NCBI GenBank assembly: GCA_013399855.1
Contig: VXAY01001965.1
Location: 647,248-711,247, forward strand
Direction: 5' to 3'
Origin: Oxyruncus cristatus
Lineage: Eukaryota > Chordata > Aves > Passeriformes > Cotingidae
Length of the DNA: 64,000 nucleotides
The notes below the pieces were generated by a model that was not told where the DNA came from, did no database searches, and was given only the letters and a program-made list of their open reading frames with translations. This document shows, one piece after another, positions 1 through 13,022 of the stretch (within the stretch, counting starts at the first letter, position 1; each line of letters starts with the position of its first letter). A program made the position numbers and the translations under genes.

Positions 1-448
1 GGCTGGTGAAGGGACTTGAGCACAAGTCCTATGAGGAGAGGCTGAGGGAGCTGGGATTGTTTAGCCTGGAGAAGAGAAGGCTCAGGGGAGACCTCATCGC
101 TCTCTAAAACCACCTAAAAGGAGGTTGTAGCCAGGTGGGGGTTGGTCTCTTCTCCCAGGCAACCAGCAGTAAGACAAGAGGGCATGGCCTTAAGCTGTGC
201 CAGGGGAGGTTTAGGTTAGATATCAGAAAGAAATTCTTTACAGAGAGAGTAATCAGCCATTGGAATGGGCTGCCCAGGGAAGTGGTGGATTCTCCATCCC
301 GGAGGTTTTCAAGATGAGGCTGGATGTGGCACTTAGTGCCATAGTCTGGTAACTGCAGTGGTGTTGGATCAAGGGTTGGACTTGATGATCTCCGAGGTCC
401 TTTCCAACCTGTCTGATTCTATGATTCTATGATTCTATGATTCTATAC
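1..448 (+). mobile_element. CR1 LINE, 3' end, cut by window edge
   Basis: This is the 3' part of a CR1 non-LTR retrotransposon in forward orientation. It carries the well-conserved block coding for the end of ORF2 (residues like [20 protein letters not shown] can be read with small interruptions), then the GLFSQ and [11 protein letters not shown] stretches, and then the short 3' UTR with the 'ggttggacttgatgatctc' type signature. It ends in about four copies of the 8-mer ATTCTATG (about 415-446), the diagnostic CR1 3' terminus. CR1 has no poly(A) tail and usually no target-site duplication, and none is seen here. The element begins before the window, so its 5' extent is unknown. A stop at about 105 breaks the reading frame, so it is a dead copy. 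The clean terminal repeat suggests a relatively young copy. Confidence 0.95.
135..317 (+). pseudogene. CR1 ORF2 C-terminal remnant
   Basis: A 60-codon open stretch inside the CR1 copy translates to the extreme C-terminal part of the CR1 ORF2 protein, with recognisable [29 protein letters not shown] and [10 protein letters not shown] segments. The ATG is an internal methionine, not a true start. The reverse-transcriptase catalytic region is not in the window. It is a decayed fragment with no function of its own. Confidence 0.85.
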
Positions 449-3400
449 TATCCCTAGTGTGAGATGTGACTTAGAGAGAGTTTGCAAAAAAGATATAAAA
501 GAAATGTTTCTCTAGCCCTCACCAATTCCTGCAATAAACGAATTTTGCCTAACAAACCCTTGTGTAAGTTCCATTAGTATGCCTTGAATGCATAGGTCTG
601 TGGTGAGCTATACCAAGTGATATGCTAGGCACTGTCTCCCATGCAGAAGCTCATTTCTGTATTTCTTAAGTCCATCTTTCTCCCTGGACACATCATAAAT
701 CCTTTCAAGGACTGGTCATCCTTCCTTCTGAAATCTGGTTGTAGAGGCATGCATTCCGTTCTGTTACACAAGGTACATCAGGTACTGTACTACTAAATAT
801 TGAGTAAGATCTCCTGGTTAAATATGTCAAAGAATATATCTTTTCCTCAGGCTAGCAAGGAAATAATTTAAATAAATGCAAAAGATAAATGAAATGACGC
901 CACAGCTCCTGCTGTCAATGATGATGGGGATGACTTAGTTTTCTTCTTAATATTATTTGTATTATAGAGATACATAAGAGAACATAAGATAAAAACTCAC
1001 TAACTGGGAGTCCATGAAAACTGTAGTTGGATATTGGACAGGTCATTGTCCTGTCCTTGATGTTATTGTTCTGTGCACCTAAATAATGCAGGGAGGCAGG
1101 TGAGTTGGCCTCTATAAGGAAAAAAAATAAAATATTTTTCTCTGTACTTATTACCTTTGTCTTATATTATGTACACATTCCCATAGGTTGTGTAGTAATG
1201 AATCTAGAAACCAGAGAGGAAGAAGACTTAGTCCCATCTGAGCAATGATCTCTCTGACAGTCAAGAAAGAAATACAGGTGAAAAATTTGGAAGCTGTTTT
1301 TTATCTCTTTGGTAGAGGAAGTGGCAAACGGTATATTTACTGTGCTGTAGTAGGAGTCAAGTCATGGATGAAAAAGAACTGTTTCTCCTAATAGTTTCTT
1401 TATAGCTATAAGAAACTATTTTCTTCTATACTGTAGTGAACAGCAAGGACATCAGATGTATTTATTCTAGAATGTCTGTTCAAGGCAAAAAATCCTATTT
1501 AATTTATTTTTCAGCTGAAAAGAAAAAGGAGGAAGCTGTGTGCTACTAGTAGTGTTAGAAAATGCAACTAATTTTATCAGCTAAGCTACCTAGTAAAGAT
1601 GCAATTTGAGATCCCCTTGAACAAAAAAACTGCAGAAACATTGATGTCTTGGTAGCGTTGTAATCTTCAAGTAGTTAGAACTAACTTTATACCTATCTAA
1701 CTACTCTCCTGACAAAACCTTGGACGTTGCCACCAGGAAAGTTTCTCCACTGCTGGGATACTCTCTGATAAAGTATTTCCTGTTTTAAAAATTCATATAG
1801 TGTTCAGTAATTTGCAGATGAAAAGAGCTGTAAAGTTCAGAGCATGCATTTCAGACAATTACGGACTTCGCATGCAGGGTATATTATGTTCTCTGTCATA
1901 TTTTGGGCCTTTGAAAATGTTGCCTCAGTAGTAGATTATATCATCTGATGGGCAATTTACGTACATGTCTTGCTGTCAGATCTCTTCTCTTAACTATAGA
2001 CTTGAATGTGAGTAAGTAATGAATAATAGATATAATGCCATTCAAAGTCTGTCATGACGTCCTGATGCTCTCACTTAAATCCTACTGATTCTGGTACCGC
2101 TCCCTGACTCACAGCTCCTGTTTTGCTGAAAAAATACACTTAAGTAAGGGGAAGAAGAGAACAGGAAGTGTCTTGCATAAGTCCTTGCATCATCCCTTTT
2201 GTTTGCTTGCTACGGTCAAGTTCTGCTGTAAAAGTTACCATTTTGTTGCTTCCTAAAATATTGAATTATCTTTCCAGAGGCACAGTACTCCCTATCATGT
2301 TTCTGCAGAGTTCTGTGCTATTCTGAGACATGTCCACATTATGGAAGCACTTATAGCTTCTTTTAAGGGCTTCAGGGCATAAAAGATGTATTCTGTGACC
2401 TCCGGTGTGCGTATGTAAAGATGCATGAGCTATAGCAGGAGTGAGTGCTGCACGGGGAGATAAGCGAGCCACTGCTACAGGGGATATAAACTTTCATAGC
2501 AAAGTCTGATGTGGTGGCTAGTGCAATGCGAGAGGACATGGCTTTCTCAATACTGTTTTCCCACCCACCTGTTTTGACCAGCTATGCCTAAGGACCAAGA
2601 ACAATTTGTGATTATTTAACAGGAAGAAATGAACAAACAAAAAATCACACAAATATACTAATTTCTGTTTCTTCCCTTACTTTTTGCCTACACCAAACTA
2701 GTAATCAAGGTTGCCCTTTTTTACTCCTTTTTTGTTCTCTCTCTTCTTTATTTTTTACCCCTTCTTCACTGAAACTGTCTATAATAAGCTTACTATTCTG
2801 GTCCTACAACATTAACATTTCACTGGTTTTGCTAAGTGTCAACAAAATTATTTTGTATATTTCAGCAAAACCTCAAAATATGTCTTCTGTTTGAGACACG
2901 GAAAAGTTAATAGAGTCAGGTTGCACACATTCTCTGTATCTTCTGTTCATGCTGAAAAGGGTTCTTTTCCCTTACTTAACATTATAGACATAATTCTGTT
3001 GCATCACATGATTTTTACTGACTCTGAGTTTTTTAGGCATAAATGGAAGTAAGTCATGGAATCAGGAGCTTTTTTTCTCCCCTTTCTTTTTCTTATGGTT
3101 TTTTAATGTGCATGTGATCTTCCTCTCCTTATGGTCTTTTTCTGTCTCTCCCCACTCTCCTCACTGTCCCACCACCTGCCATCCTGACTATCCTTTTACC
3201 ACCTAGTCTCTCACCTACAGCATAACAGCTGTTTGCCACTCTTCTCAAAGAAAGATTAACCAAAGTTAACATCTCTTAAGCATTTTAAGCATCACTTAAA
3301 ATAACATTCATAATTATTTATGCCCTGGTATTTATCCCTTGATCTCTTTCCTCCAGTTTGCAGCCTGTCCTTATGACAGGCTTTGATCACAGAGAAAATT

Positions 3401-4752
3401 TTGATTGAAAGCATGTGCTTCAGCAAGCTTAGCTGCCATTTGTTTAAAACTAAAGATGTTCAGGATCCCCCCTGGGAAGCCCATAACCTCACTGTATTCT
3501 AGCAACCTTGATTCCTGGTTATATCCTCTGTACTGTGGCACACAGATTTGCACACAAAAGCTAACTGCAGAAGTCATGCTGGCAGAGAAAGAAACTTCTC
3601 AGTTTCCTCTTCACCGTTCTAAATTAAAGCTCTGTTTTCCTTAGCCTGAAGTGTCTTTGGCTCCTCATTCAAGCTAGGAGACTCAAAACTATGCTTGAAT
3701 TGCAGCACCTTTAGCTCAGGCTGCTTTGGGAACCAATAAACCAATTTCCCCTGCCCTTGATTGGTCTCTTGGGGAGCTCAGCATGTTCCCAGCCATTTTC
3801 AGATGCCAAAACTGTCATGACAAAGGCAATTAATATGGTAACAAGAGAGTTAGCATCCAAAACACTGTTTCCTGAGGGGCTTGTCACATAAGCTGCGGAA
3901 AACATTAGAAACAGTTACAATCTGCATTTCTTTCCCCAAATGCAAATTTCTACGAACCCGTGTAATTGCCCACATCTTGTATACTTGCAGTCAGGCAAAG
4001 ATCAAAAGCCTGATTGAGTCACATGAAGAATAAATTATTCCTCGTAGCAACTCAGACCGGTAAAAGCTGCCTTGGTGAAGGAATAAAAGCAATGAGCAAA
4101 TCAATCTGGCAATGGAAAAACATGCATTTCCCAAATGAGTATCTTATCTGTATGTTACTGGGAGATGTGCAGCCAAACTAGATGTCTACACACAGTTCAG
4201 ACATAACCAAGGAGTGTCTGACTGTTGTAGCATGGTGGCTGTTGGCTTTTTTATGAGGCTTTGGTATAAATAGTTGTTAAATACATTGGTTCAGCTTCTC
4301 AGCTGTGCCCATATACACTGGACACAGGTGGTAAGACATAAAAGACCTATTATTGTATAGCAATCCTGGGGCTGATTCCAGGCCTAATTTTGTGAGCCTA
4401 ATTCCAAAGGACCATTATGTTCAAAGAGCTCACAGTAACACAGCAGCATTGTGAGCCATGCAGCTATAATCCAATCAGTATTGCAAAAGAAATGGCATAT
4501 TTCCATTTCATATTCCCTCTCCTCAAGAGAATCTTCATCTGCTTTGTTAAATTGACTTTATAGCCCATTTATGATACTAAAGCAGCACAAAGAGTGAGAT
4601 CAAGAATCTGGCTCATTTCTGTGCTTAACTTAATTGTGTGCCTTAATGAAAACATAATAATATGAGTAATATTTATTTTGATGATGCTGGATAAAATAGA
4701 TTTACCTGTGAATTCACACAGGTCTCTGAGGCTTTAACAATTAGATAGGGTG
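449..4752. other. AT-rich unique DNA, no gene recognised
   Basis: I read both strands and found no exon with a recognisable protein family, no RNA gene and no transposon. Open frames here are short (under 80 codons), overlap on both strands (for example around 3371-3905) and have no familiar motif, so I treat them as chance. A pyrimidine-rich stretch lies at about 3120-3185. The region may hold regulatory or conserved non-coding sequence, but that cannot be judged from one sequence. Confidence 0.6.
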
Positions 4753-4774
4753 TTTTTTTTAAAAAAAAAAAAAA
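4753..4774. repeat. T8A14 homopolymer palindrome
   Basis: Eight T followed directly by fourteen A. The junction is self-complementary and could form a small A/T cruciform. It is a simple-sequence tract with no attached element. Confidence 0.85.
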
Positions 4775-5431
4775 GTATTTTTTACTCCTTTCTTGGGCTG
4801 AAGTGGAACTATTCTTGCCCCTTGGGTAAGTTGATAATTATGCAGCCTTAGAACACCAGCATGTGAAGCTTTTTTAGCCTATCATTAAATCCTTCTTTGA
4901 AAAAAGTGGATTAGATATGTAATAGACTCTAACCCTTCCTGACTCTCTGCTTGAGAAAAAGTTATTCAAATTATCTAGCCTATTTGTGATTCTCCCATTC
5001 CGAACATTATGGAAAACTCCAAACTCCAAGCCTTCACTCAAAAGCTGCTAAGCTCCTGTGTGGGTTACTGGCCAGATTTCGTATTTTCAAGAGAAAGACA
5101 TTTTTATGGCCAATAGGAAGATGAAAGAGATATTTTTCAAAAGTTCTACGCAGGCAGAGTGTTGGTAACACAAAAATGGACTCAAAGCAAAATTCTTTCT
5201 GATCAAAATATATTAGTATCTCAGAGGCCATGAAATAGCATCTCACTATGATCTGACCATCACTGACACCTGTTTCACTCTGAATGACACTGAAAACATG
5301 TGTAACTTTTCTGATGCATATTGCCAAGTTCAAAACCTAGTGTTCCTTCTTATAAAGAGAAAGATGTGTCTCTGGCCTCCATCAGAAGTGTTTGAAACCA
5401 AAGGCAGGTGCCTTTAAATAGTAGTTAAAGT

Positions 5432-5460
5432 TAACTTTGTAGTTGCAACCTACAAAGTTA
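5432..5460. repeat. Short inverted repeat, 11-bp arms
   Basis: The arms TAACTTTGTAG (5432-5442) and CTACAAAGTTA (5450-5460) are perfect reverse complements around a 7-base loop. No poly(T) terminator-like context or flanking duplication is seen. In AT-rich DNA of this size, some such hairpins are expected by chance. Confidence 0.75.
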
Positions 5461-6743
5461 GGACTCATCACACTTAATTTGGACATTTATTTCATGAAAC
5501 TGGAAGCTGTACACTCTGTAATGGGTTGATAGGAAAAGAGTAATCTGTATCTGCGTTGTAAAACCAGAGTGTGAGACCTTCTTGTGCTATAGGCATGTAA
5601 AAGGCTTGTTTTCCCCGTAAACTGTACATTCAGTCATGTACAAGTTTCAAGGAGCTATGGTATATTTCATTAACATCTGATATGGGCAGATGATAGGGCA
5701 GGATGCCAGAGGGTAGTATGGTACATCTTAACAGGTATAGCAGCAGTTACAGATAACTTCAAAAGGTGTTCATTCAGCTCATCTAGGATTTGTGTTGCCT
5801 ACTGGGGTTTCCTGTTTCTTGCATGTTATACTGGTCCAGTGGTACACAGGGCACTTGAGCAGAACCTTTTCCAACAAAAATACATACACCTTGCACTTTA
5901 GAAGTCCCTTTCTCTCTTCACTTTTCTCATCTAAATCCAAATGCTGTATGGTGTAAGACCATGCTTTGATTGAAGAACATTAAATTCTTTGTTTGTATGC
6001 AAAGGGTGACAGCAATCTATGACTCACTCAACCAATAATTAATAAATTTTAACTGAAATGGTTGTGTAGAGAATGCAAATCATATTGGCTAGCTCTTTTT
6101 TTCTTTTCTTCCAGGTAATTAATAAACACCTATCCTTCATCTTTTTATGCAAAATCAGAACCATAAGTGCATATGATAGCATTTCAAAACAAGAGGAACA
6201 ATCTATTAGTTTTGATTTGCTTTTATAGCCTTATCAGCACACTGTTGCCTCGAAGTTCTAGCAGTTTCCCTCTGCCTGGTCAGCAGAGAGATGATAATGT
6301 GGGAAACAGCAATCTTCAGGTTCCCACTGACCTGAATGCTCTTCCATCTCTGTTCCTCTACCAGAATGGCCACACACAACATCCCAGCACATGCCATGCT
6401 GTGCTAGTATTTGGATGAGGAGGGACATGGTTATCAAAGCCTTTTTTGATTGTCATCTGGCATTCCCACCTGAGAAGTTGCATGTATAAACCTACATGCA
6501 ACAGAATTAAAATGCATATATGATATTTCCTGATGTGTGTAGTCATCACAATAACTTACTACAGATACTCACATGGAGTCAGAACTCCAGCTTCTATTTC
6601 CAGAATAGCAAACTGAGAAAGGCTAGAATGAAAATAAAGCCAAGCTTACTATTCCCACAGATGTACTGCACTATTTTACCTCAGTTTGTGTACAACAGGT
6701 ATGTAATCCGTTCTCCATGATGGCAAGATTTACCTCATCAAAC
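5461..6743. other. AT-rich unique DNA, no gene recognised
   Basis: No feature recognised. Several frames of 60-80 codons overlap one another on both strands between 6167 and 6720. None shows a known domain or a convincing splice context. Confidence 0.5.
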
Positions 6744-6770
6744 ATAAATGTCTACAAGGCAGACATTTAT
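6744..6770. repeat. Short inverted repeat, 10-bp arms
   Basis: ATAAATGTCT (6744-6753) and AGACATTTAT (6761-6770) are perfect reverse complements around a 7-base loop. It lies 26 bases before the larger fold-back at 6796-6922. Confidence 0.7.
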
Positions 6771-6795
6771 ACCTGATCTAGTCTCTGTGGACTAC

Positions 6796-6922
6796 CTTTA
6801 TAGTCAATGGTGAAAAGAAGACAGCATGAAAGGGTGATTAATTCTATCCTAAAACAGCTATCTGGAATAGGGCAGATGAATTGCATCCTAAAACTGCTTA
6901 TTTCTCTCCATTGACTATAAAG
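6796..6922. repeat. 127-bp fold-back, 15-bp perfect terminal inverted repeats
   Basis: CTTTATAGTCAATGG at 6796-6810 is matched exactly in reverse complement by CCATTGACTATAAAG at 6908-6922. The 97-base interior contains two copies of ATCCTAAAAC (near 6847 and 6887), suggesting internal duplication. Size and structure resemble a small MITE-type DNA transposon remnant, but no target-site duplication is evident outside the arms and I do not recognise the family. Chance, or a local inverted duplication, are the alternatives. Confidence 0.5.
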
Positions 6923-8748
6923 TGAGTGTGCAGTGATTAACTCAGATGTAGATGTCTGAAGTTAAGTGAGATGAATACTATTGCAAGTGACATGAAGAGC
7001 TTTTCTCACCAATCTTTCTGTTGTGAGAGAATCTGTGCTTGGTTTATGTCATCAGTCCACAGCAGAATCAAAATCAGACACATCAGAGATAAATGGATAC
7101 CAGAATCTACAAACAAGCAACAAGTACTCTTTGCTTTTATTACTAGATGGTGATATTTTGGTATGCTTTTCTAGTAGGAAAACTGTTCAATCTCTGTGAA
7201 TATTCAGTTAAACCCCTTCAAAAAACACCAAATGCCTCTCAAATAGTATAATTCCAGTGAAAAAGTCCATTGAGTAATTGGTGCTTTAATTGTGCTGGAA
7301 AAAAAGCTTCGAATTTCACAATTGTATTAACTTGTTGTCCATCAAAAGGATAAAAGAGTGCACAGTAAAATGTACTATTTTTAAAACAAAATTTTATTTG
7401 TATTTAATCACTTGTCAGGTATTAAACTCGGGCAGAGTCAGGACAAAATAGAGGAAGAGCAATACTTTTAAAACACCATGTATTTTTATCATAATATGAT
7501 TAGGACTGAAATGCAGAAGTCCACTTATATGTGTTTGATTTCTAAAATTTTAAATGATAACTGAATATTATCACACATTCACCTGACATGTTCTTCTTTT
7601 TGCTTGTGGGCAGTCAGAAAAGACTAAATACTTCCAAATTTAGTAGTGAATTGCTATTTGATGACTACAATAAATTTACTTACTTTGTGAAGGACTGCCA
7701 AGGAAAGGAATTTCCTAAGTCAATATGAATTGGGTTACATACTAAGGTATTATCAAGGTATTCTTGGTTTATGGTGATAAGTAAAACTCTTACCAAAACA
7801 ATAAACAAACCACTGTTGAAGGCGTTTTTTTATTTATTTGCTATTGCCTAAAATTAACAGATTGCAGGGTTTGGGCTTTACATGCTTTTAGAAGCTGCTC
7901 TGACTGATAATAGCAAACATAGCTTAAGACAGTAATAAAATATAGATTTACCATACAGTCCTGAACCTTACATTTTTGCTCTATATACAGAAATATTCCT
8001 ATCAACCTTTAGAATGAAGCATGACTATTAGAAATTTAGAATTACTAAACTAGACAGAGTCAGGCACAGTGGCTCAGAAATGAGGGAGAAAGACTTGGGA
8101 ATCAAACATAATAAATCATGCACTATATTTACTTTGCAGAATGCAGGTAGAGGATTGATGGTTCTCCAATGCTGTTACATACACTGCTGACACATTAATG
8201 GTGCTGTGACTTTGCATGCTCAGATTTAGAAGGAATGACTCACTGCCAGTGGCTAAGGAAAAACCTGTAAAAATACTCATGCATATTAGATTGCTGCAAG
8301 TTTATGCAAAATGCAAAGGAGCCTTATCCTTGACAAATAGCAAAGATGTAGATGATGTCCTGGTGAGATGTCAGGGACAACTTCTGTGCATGATGTAGTA
8401 TGATCTGCAGGCAGAGCATGTGCACAAGATGATGCTGGGATTGCTGATACTTTGTCTAGACAGACTCATGGCGTAACTAAAGGAGAAAAACTGCAGTAGA
8501 TTAAAGAAGCTAAAACTTAAAAAGGGGTCTGCTAACCTTAAACCAATGTCCAGTTAATTGCTACACCTCAGACAGGTGCTCCAAAGCTCCAGTTCCTTTC
8601 TCGGTGTTGCAAAGTGATCAAGCTGCTCTAGGAGCGTACCCAACAGTCACCAGACTTGCTTTTGTAATGGAAAAATAGTTAAATTTTATGAGGAAATTTT
8701 ATTTCATGGAAAGCAAAGATCATTTTACCATGAAAAGTGCAAGAAACT
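6923..8748. other. AT-rich unique DNA, no gene recognised
   Basis: I see nothing that supports a gene, RNA or transposon. There are two 60-codon forward frames (6971-7153 and 8216-8398) with no recognisable motif. Confidence 0.5.
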
Positions 8749-8808
8749 GTAGTTTTGATTAATAACAAGGGTTATTTTGTAGTTTGGGTTAATAACAAGG
8801 GTTATTTG
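8749..8808. repeat. Tandem duplication, 2 x 30 bp
   Basis: The units 8749-8778 and 8779-8808 share GTAGTTT, then TTAATAACAAGGGTTATTT, with a few differences in between. Each unit also holds the imperfect palindrome AATAAC-AAGG-GTTATT, so the pair forms two small hairpins. Replication slippage is the simplest origin. Confidence 0.9.
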
Positions 8809-10582
8809 AGGAGCAACACAAGTCAAATGAACATTTGCCCAGTGGCAGAGCAAAAACATGACAGTATGATCAGTATGTGCGTTGTCAAGAAACTGACCCT
8901 AAAAAAAATCATTGGTCATTGTTTACGTATCAGATGAACTCTAGAAAATTGAGCAGGTGTGGACTAAGTGGCAGAGGCAGAAATACAGGGATAAAGCTGA
9001 TTAGTTTTCAAATATATGTTTTCCTGACTTCTAGTTTGAGCCATTTAAAGAACATGTGGAATACATACCCATGTTTGAAAAAGAAGCAGATGAACTTGTT
9101 GTAGCCAGTAGCCTACAATTTGTCATTTTGTGATTGTTAGGACAATTATACCTTCCAACTTACTGTCAAAACTGTCCTTAAGGTAATGGTAAAGGGTAGT
9201 GAGGCATGTGCACAGCATATTTTTGAACAAGAGGGTAAATTTCTAACTTTGTTCATTAATACATATGCAGGTCAATACTGTTAAACATAACCCAGCACAG
9301 CTTATTTTGATGAGAGCAGAAGTCCTAAGTTTCATGATAAAGGATAAACTCTCGATTAGTAACCTGAAGCCAATATTTCTGGGGGGAAAAAAAAAGTAAG
9401 AGGTAGATAAACTATATTCTGTAAAGTATGGACATTTCTAATAAAAAAAATGCATATGTATTTGGTCTTTTTGTTAAGTGAAAGATGCTCAAACAGTTGT
9501 ACTTCAAGTCAGAAAGCAGGGAATCATGCTTTTCACAGGAGCAATCAAGAAAGCCGTGGGTTTGAGTTGTCAAGACCCACAGTGTTAACAATAGCTTATT
9601 CTTATTCAAGCCTTTTGAGGAAAATCTTGGTAAGATGTCATAGTGTCAGAGTGCACTCAATAAATCTGATTTATTAAATTATTATTAAATCATAATTTAT
9701 AGAATTATGGTTACATTATATATATCCAACACAAATGATGCTGCAAAACCTCCAGTTTGCTCCTGAGATAATGGATGGCTTACTGTTGCCAGCGCCAATG
9801 CAAGGTGGCATGGCAAGTGTGGTGGATTATGAGACATTTCGGTTATTTAATAGCCTTCTCCATGAACACAGATGAAAAAATATATCCCTTCTTGATTTCT
9901 AGTCTCTATCTCTTCCTATTACTTTTTTTCAAACTTTCAGAAAAAAACAAAAGTGAATTATTGCCAGTTGTTTGGTTTGATGGGGGATAATGCAAATTTA
10001 ACTGCAGTATCTAAGATGTAGTAAGTACTAAGAATAATCAATTCCATCTAATAAGATGTACATGGTTATATCATCAAAAATTACATGGCTTCCAGGTACC
10101 TGGCTATACCTCCCGGGCTCATTCTTTTCTTGGACAGTGGGTAGATACTGGCCTGCAAAGCCCTCTAGCTAGATTTTGGATCGTTGTTGCTTTTAGTCTT
10201 TATGATGTTCTTACCTGTTTGTTATCTTACTCATTATCTCACAGGGCAATCAAAGGCAACAATGTAAAAACTACCTAATAAGTTGAAGATGACATAGTTG
10301 CACATTTTAAATAATGATTAAATTTTCCTTACAAATTCTTCTGCAAAGAATAAAAAGGGAAAAACAAGTGCTTTATTACACATTTGTTTGACAGAATACT
10401 TTATTATATCCAAGATAATGATTCTACAATACTCACATAGTTAGACAGAGAAAACAAAACTTAGGAACCACTCCTGAAGATTTTAGTCCATGTTAGGAAC
10501 AGAAGAGGTGTATATTATTATTTTCAAAATGGAAAAAAATTTCTCTTTGCCTTTAAGAAGAGCTTTAGCAGATTAATAAATG
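8809..10582. other. AT-rich unique DNA, no gene recognised
   Basis: Nothing recognised apart from short A runs. Short frames at 8737-9104 and 9412-9990 have no familiar domain and overlap on opposite strands. Confidence 0.5.
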
Positions 10583-10597
10583 AAAAAAAAAAAAAAA
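10583..10597. repeat. Poly(A) tract (A15)
   Basis: Fifteen consecutive A. No SINE or processed-pseudogene body is recognisable upstream, so it is listed as simple sequence only. Confidence 0.85.
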
Positions 10598-12137
10598 GAA
10601 TAAAAGAATTTAGCAGAATTCCTTGTGAAAAATGTGTAGGTCAAGTGTTTTTAACTCTTTTTACTTCTCTTTTACCAAGGATTTATTGTCCCTTGAAACG
10701 TTCTCATAGGCAGTGTAAGGAATATAATCTGAATTAAACTTTCATAGTGTGACTGTGAAATGGCTAGAAAATCTCATTGAATGAGAAGTGTTGCTGTCCA
10801 GAGTTCAGTAGTGAACCAAAACATGTCTGCTAGGATCTGCAGGGTTTTATGCCAGGTCCATTAATAGACAAGACCTAGAGGGTCCACAAAGGTACTGTTC
10901 AATTCTATAAAAGGCTTCTGTAGAATAGAAAAGCAAAAAGCAATTGTTCTGAGTCTTGTTTAAAGAGCAATCCAAGATTACAAACAATAAAGCAAGTAAT
11001 CATCTTACATTTTAAAGAGGATTTAGGATAAGCATGATATGCATGGTATGAAGGAAGAACATTCTAATAATGGAAATACAGACATAGTAGCATATGTTGT
11101 TCATGAAGGTCTTTGTCAGAAAAGTTAAGGACAGGTTACAAATCAGTCAAGAATGCCATGGATATAATAGATCCTATATCAGAACAGATGGATAGATTAG
11201 GTCAATCTTCAAGGTCTGTTACAGGCAAATTTTCTGGGATTCTGTAACGCCCTTCTTGCGACAGCTTCTCCATCCTAAAGTAAACATACTGACTTTAGGA
11301 TAACAAAGGTGTTCAGGACAACAGATGGGAATTGAAATTGCTCAGCTGGTGAATATCATCCCATCTGCATGTGGAAGGAAAGGACAAAAGCTTCCTGCCT
11401 TAGAAAGTGACCATAAGACTTGACCCTATGTCTTAGAGCCACCTACCAGTTGGGGGACTTTATGATTCAAAGGTGTTGCCTTTACAAGCTAAACCACCCA
11501 TAGTCTAATGTTGGAGTTGGTCTGTCCACTGAATCACACTCCCTGGAGCTTTAGCTTTGCTCAGAACTGAACAAAATTGTTAAATATAAAGAAAGAGTAA
11601 GGAAAAGTTTGTTGTATAATAAATGATCACAAGTGAGAGAGATGCACAGTGTTAGAATATGAATTATGTTCCATAAAAGCTATTTGCTTTCACTGAAAAG
11701 GTCATAATTTGAAAGACAGGTAAACTTTTTGTTTGTGCTGTTGCTGCCTTTGAATATACAGTAGTGTAAAGCAAATTCCAAGTTCTTGAGTATAGTTGCT
11801 ACAAATGAGGGTTTTTTCATGCATGGCCTTCAGTGATTTTTACAAACAGTTCTTCCAAACTCCTAATGTCACAAAGACATGGGTCTTGTAAAAGATTACA
11901 TTTTTTGCCCCATATGCTTCTGTAAGCCAGAGTGTTCTGTATGGCTGAGACACAGAAGATACAGCACAGAAGGCCAGTGACATTTTAAATTTAAAGTAAA
12001 TTCATACCTGGTTAATACAGCACTGACAATTCCTGTTTTAAAATCTTTGGAGTTTATTACCTCTGAATCGTCAGAGTTCTAAATTCTTTGAACCAGAAGG
12101 TAGATATTGATTCCAAACTATAATTTTTTCTGTCTGG
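10598..12137. other. AT-rich unique DNA, no gene recognised
   Basis: No gene, RNA or transposon signal is recognised. Even short open frames are scarce: there is none of 60 codons or more between about 9990 and 13280. This argues against hidden single-exon coding sequence. Confidence 0.55.
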
Positions 12138-12160
12138 AAAAACAACAACAACAACAAAAC
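12138..12160 (+). repeat. (CAA)n microsatellite
   Basis: About six CAA units followed by CAAAAC. Short simple repeat. Confidence 0.8.
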
Positions 12161-12944
12161 AATGGGCTTGTTGAAGACTAACATGTCCAGAGGGCCTGAA
12201 GTGACTTATCAAAGATTAGCAGAGCTGATGATGGGGTCAAATGCACTTATTTTTTTCTCACCAGAACACAGTAAATCACCTTGCTGTCTCCCTTGCACTA
12301 ACAGATGACTTCAGAAGTACAGACACCAGTCTTAGATGTTGATACAATCTCTTATTCCTATAGAGCAATAAGGTACTCCTACTGCCTTTGGGCTTAGAAG
12401 TAAGCTTCGAAGTCCTGTTGAAACTTTTTTGGATATTGCATCTTAGTACCAACAAATTAGAACCAATAAAGAGAATTTAGTCTTTAACCAGATGAAGTGA
12501 ACCTATGGAGACCTTTGCCTCAGGCTCTCAAGGCAGTTATAGACGATGAACTTTAAAAGACTGGTCTAGTTTTATGGCATCTGAAACCTTTGTAGTTAAG
12601 CTAATTTATAAAAGCAAACTCATTTCCTGTCACAGGATTGCATCAGATCATCTAATGTGCTGGAAAGGATTTTGTATTTGAGCATCCTCCTTCACTTAAT
12701 AGCTATATCACAGGACATTTTCACTATTTTAATATTAAGCTGATACATAAAACTGTGTTCATTTTCACAGGTGGAGGCTCACTTTTTCCCAACTTACTGT
12801 TCTGCTGTTTGAAATTAAGTTCTTCTGTGTTCCAATCATCAACACAAAATTTGGCTACAGACAGTTCAGTGAAAATAAGAAGAAAGCTTCATTTGCAAGC
12901 AACCATCATTTAGCCAACTTTCATAGCCTGTTTTCTCTTTTCTG

Positions 12945-13022
12945 TTTTTTTTGTTTGTTTTTTTTTGTTTGTTTGTTTGTTTTGTTTGTTTGTTTTTTGT
13001 TTGTTTGGTTGTTGGTTTTTTT
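12945..13022 (+). repeat. (TTTG)n microsatellite
   Basis: About 78 bases of T runs and TTTG units, almost purely T and G. Strand asymmetry is strong. The interruptions of the unit suggest an old, partly decayed array. Length is probably variable between individuals. Similar TTTG tracts recur at 37984-38016 and 46648-46714. Confidence 0.9.
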
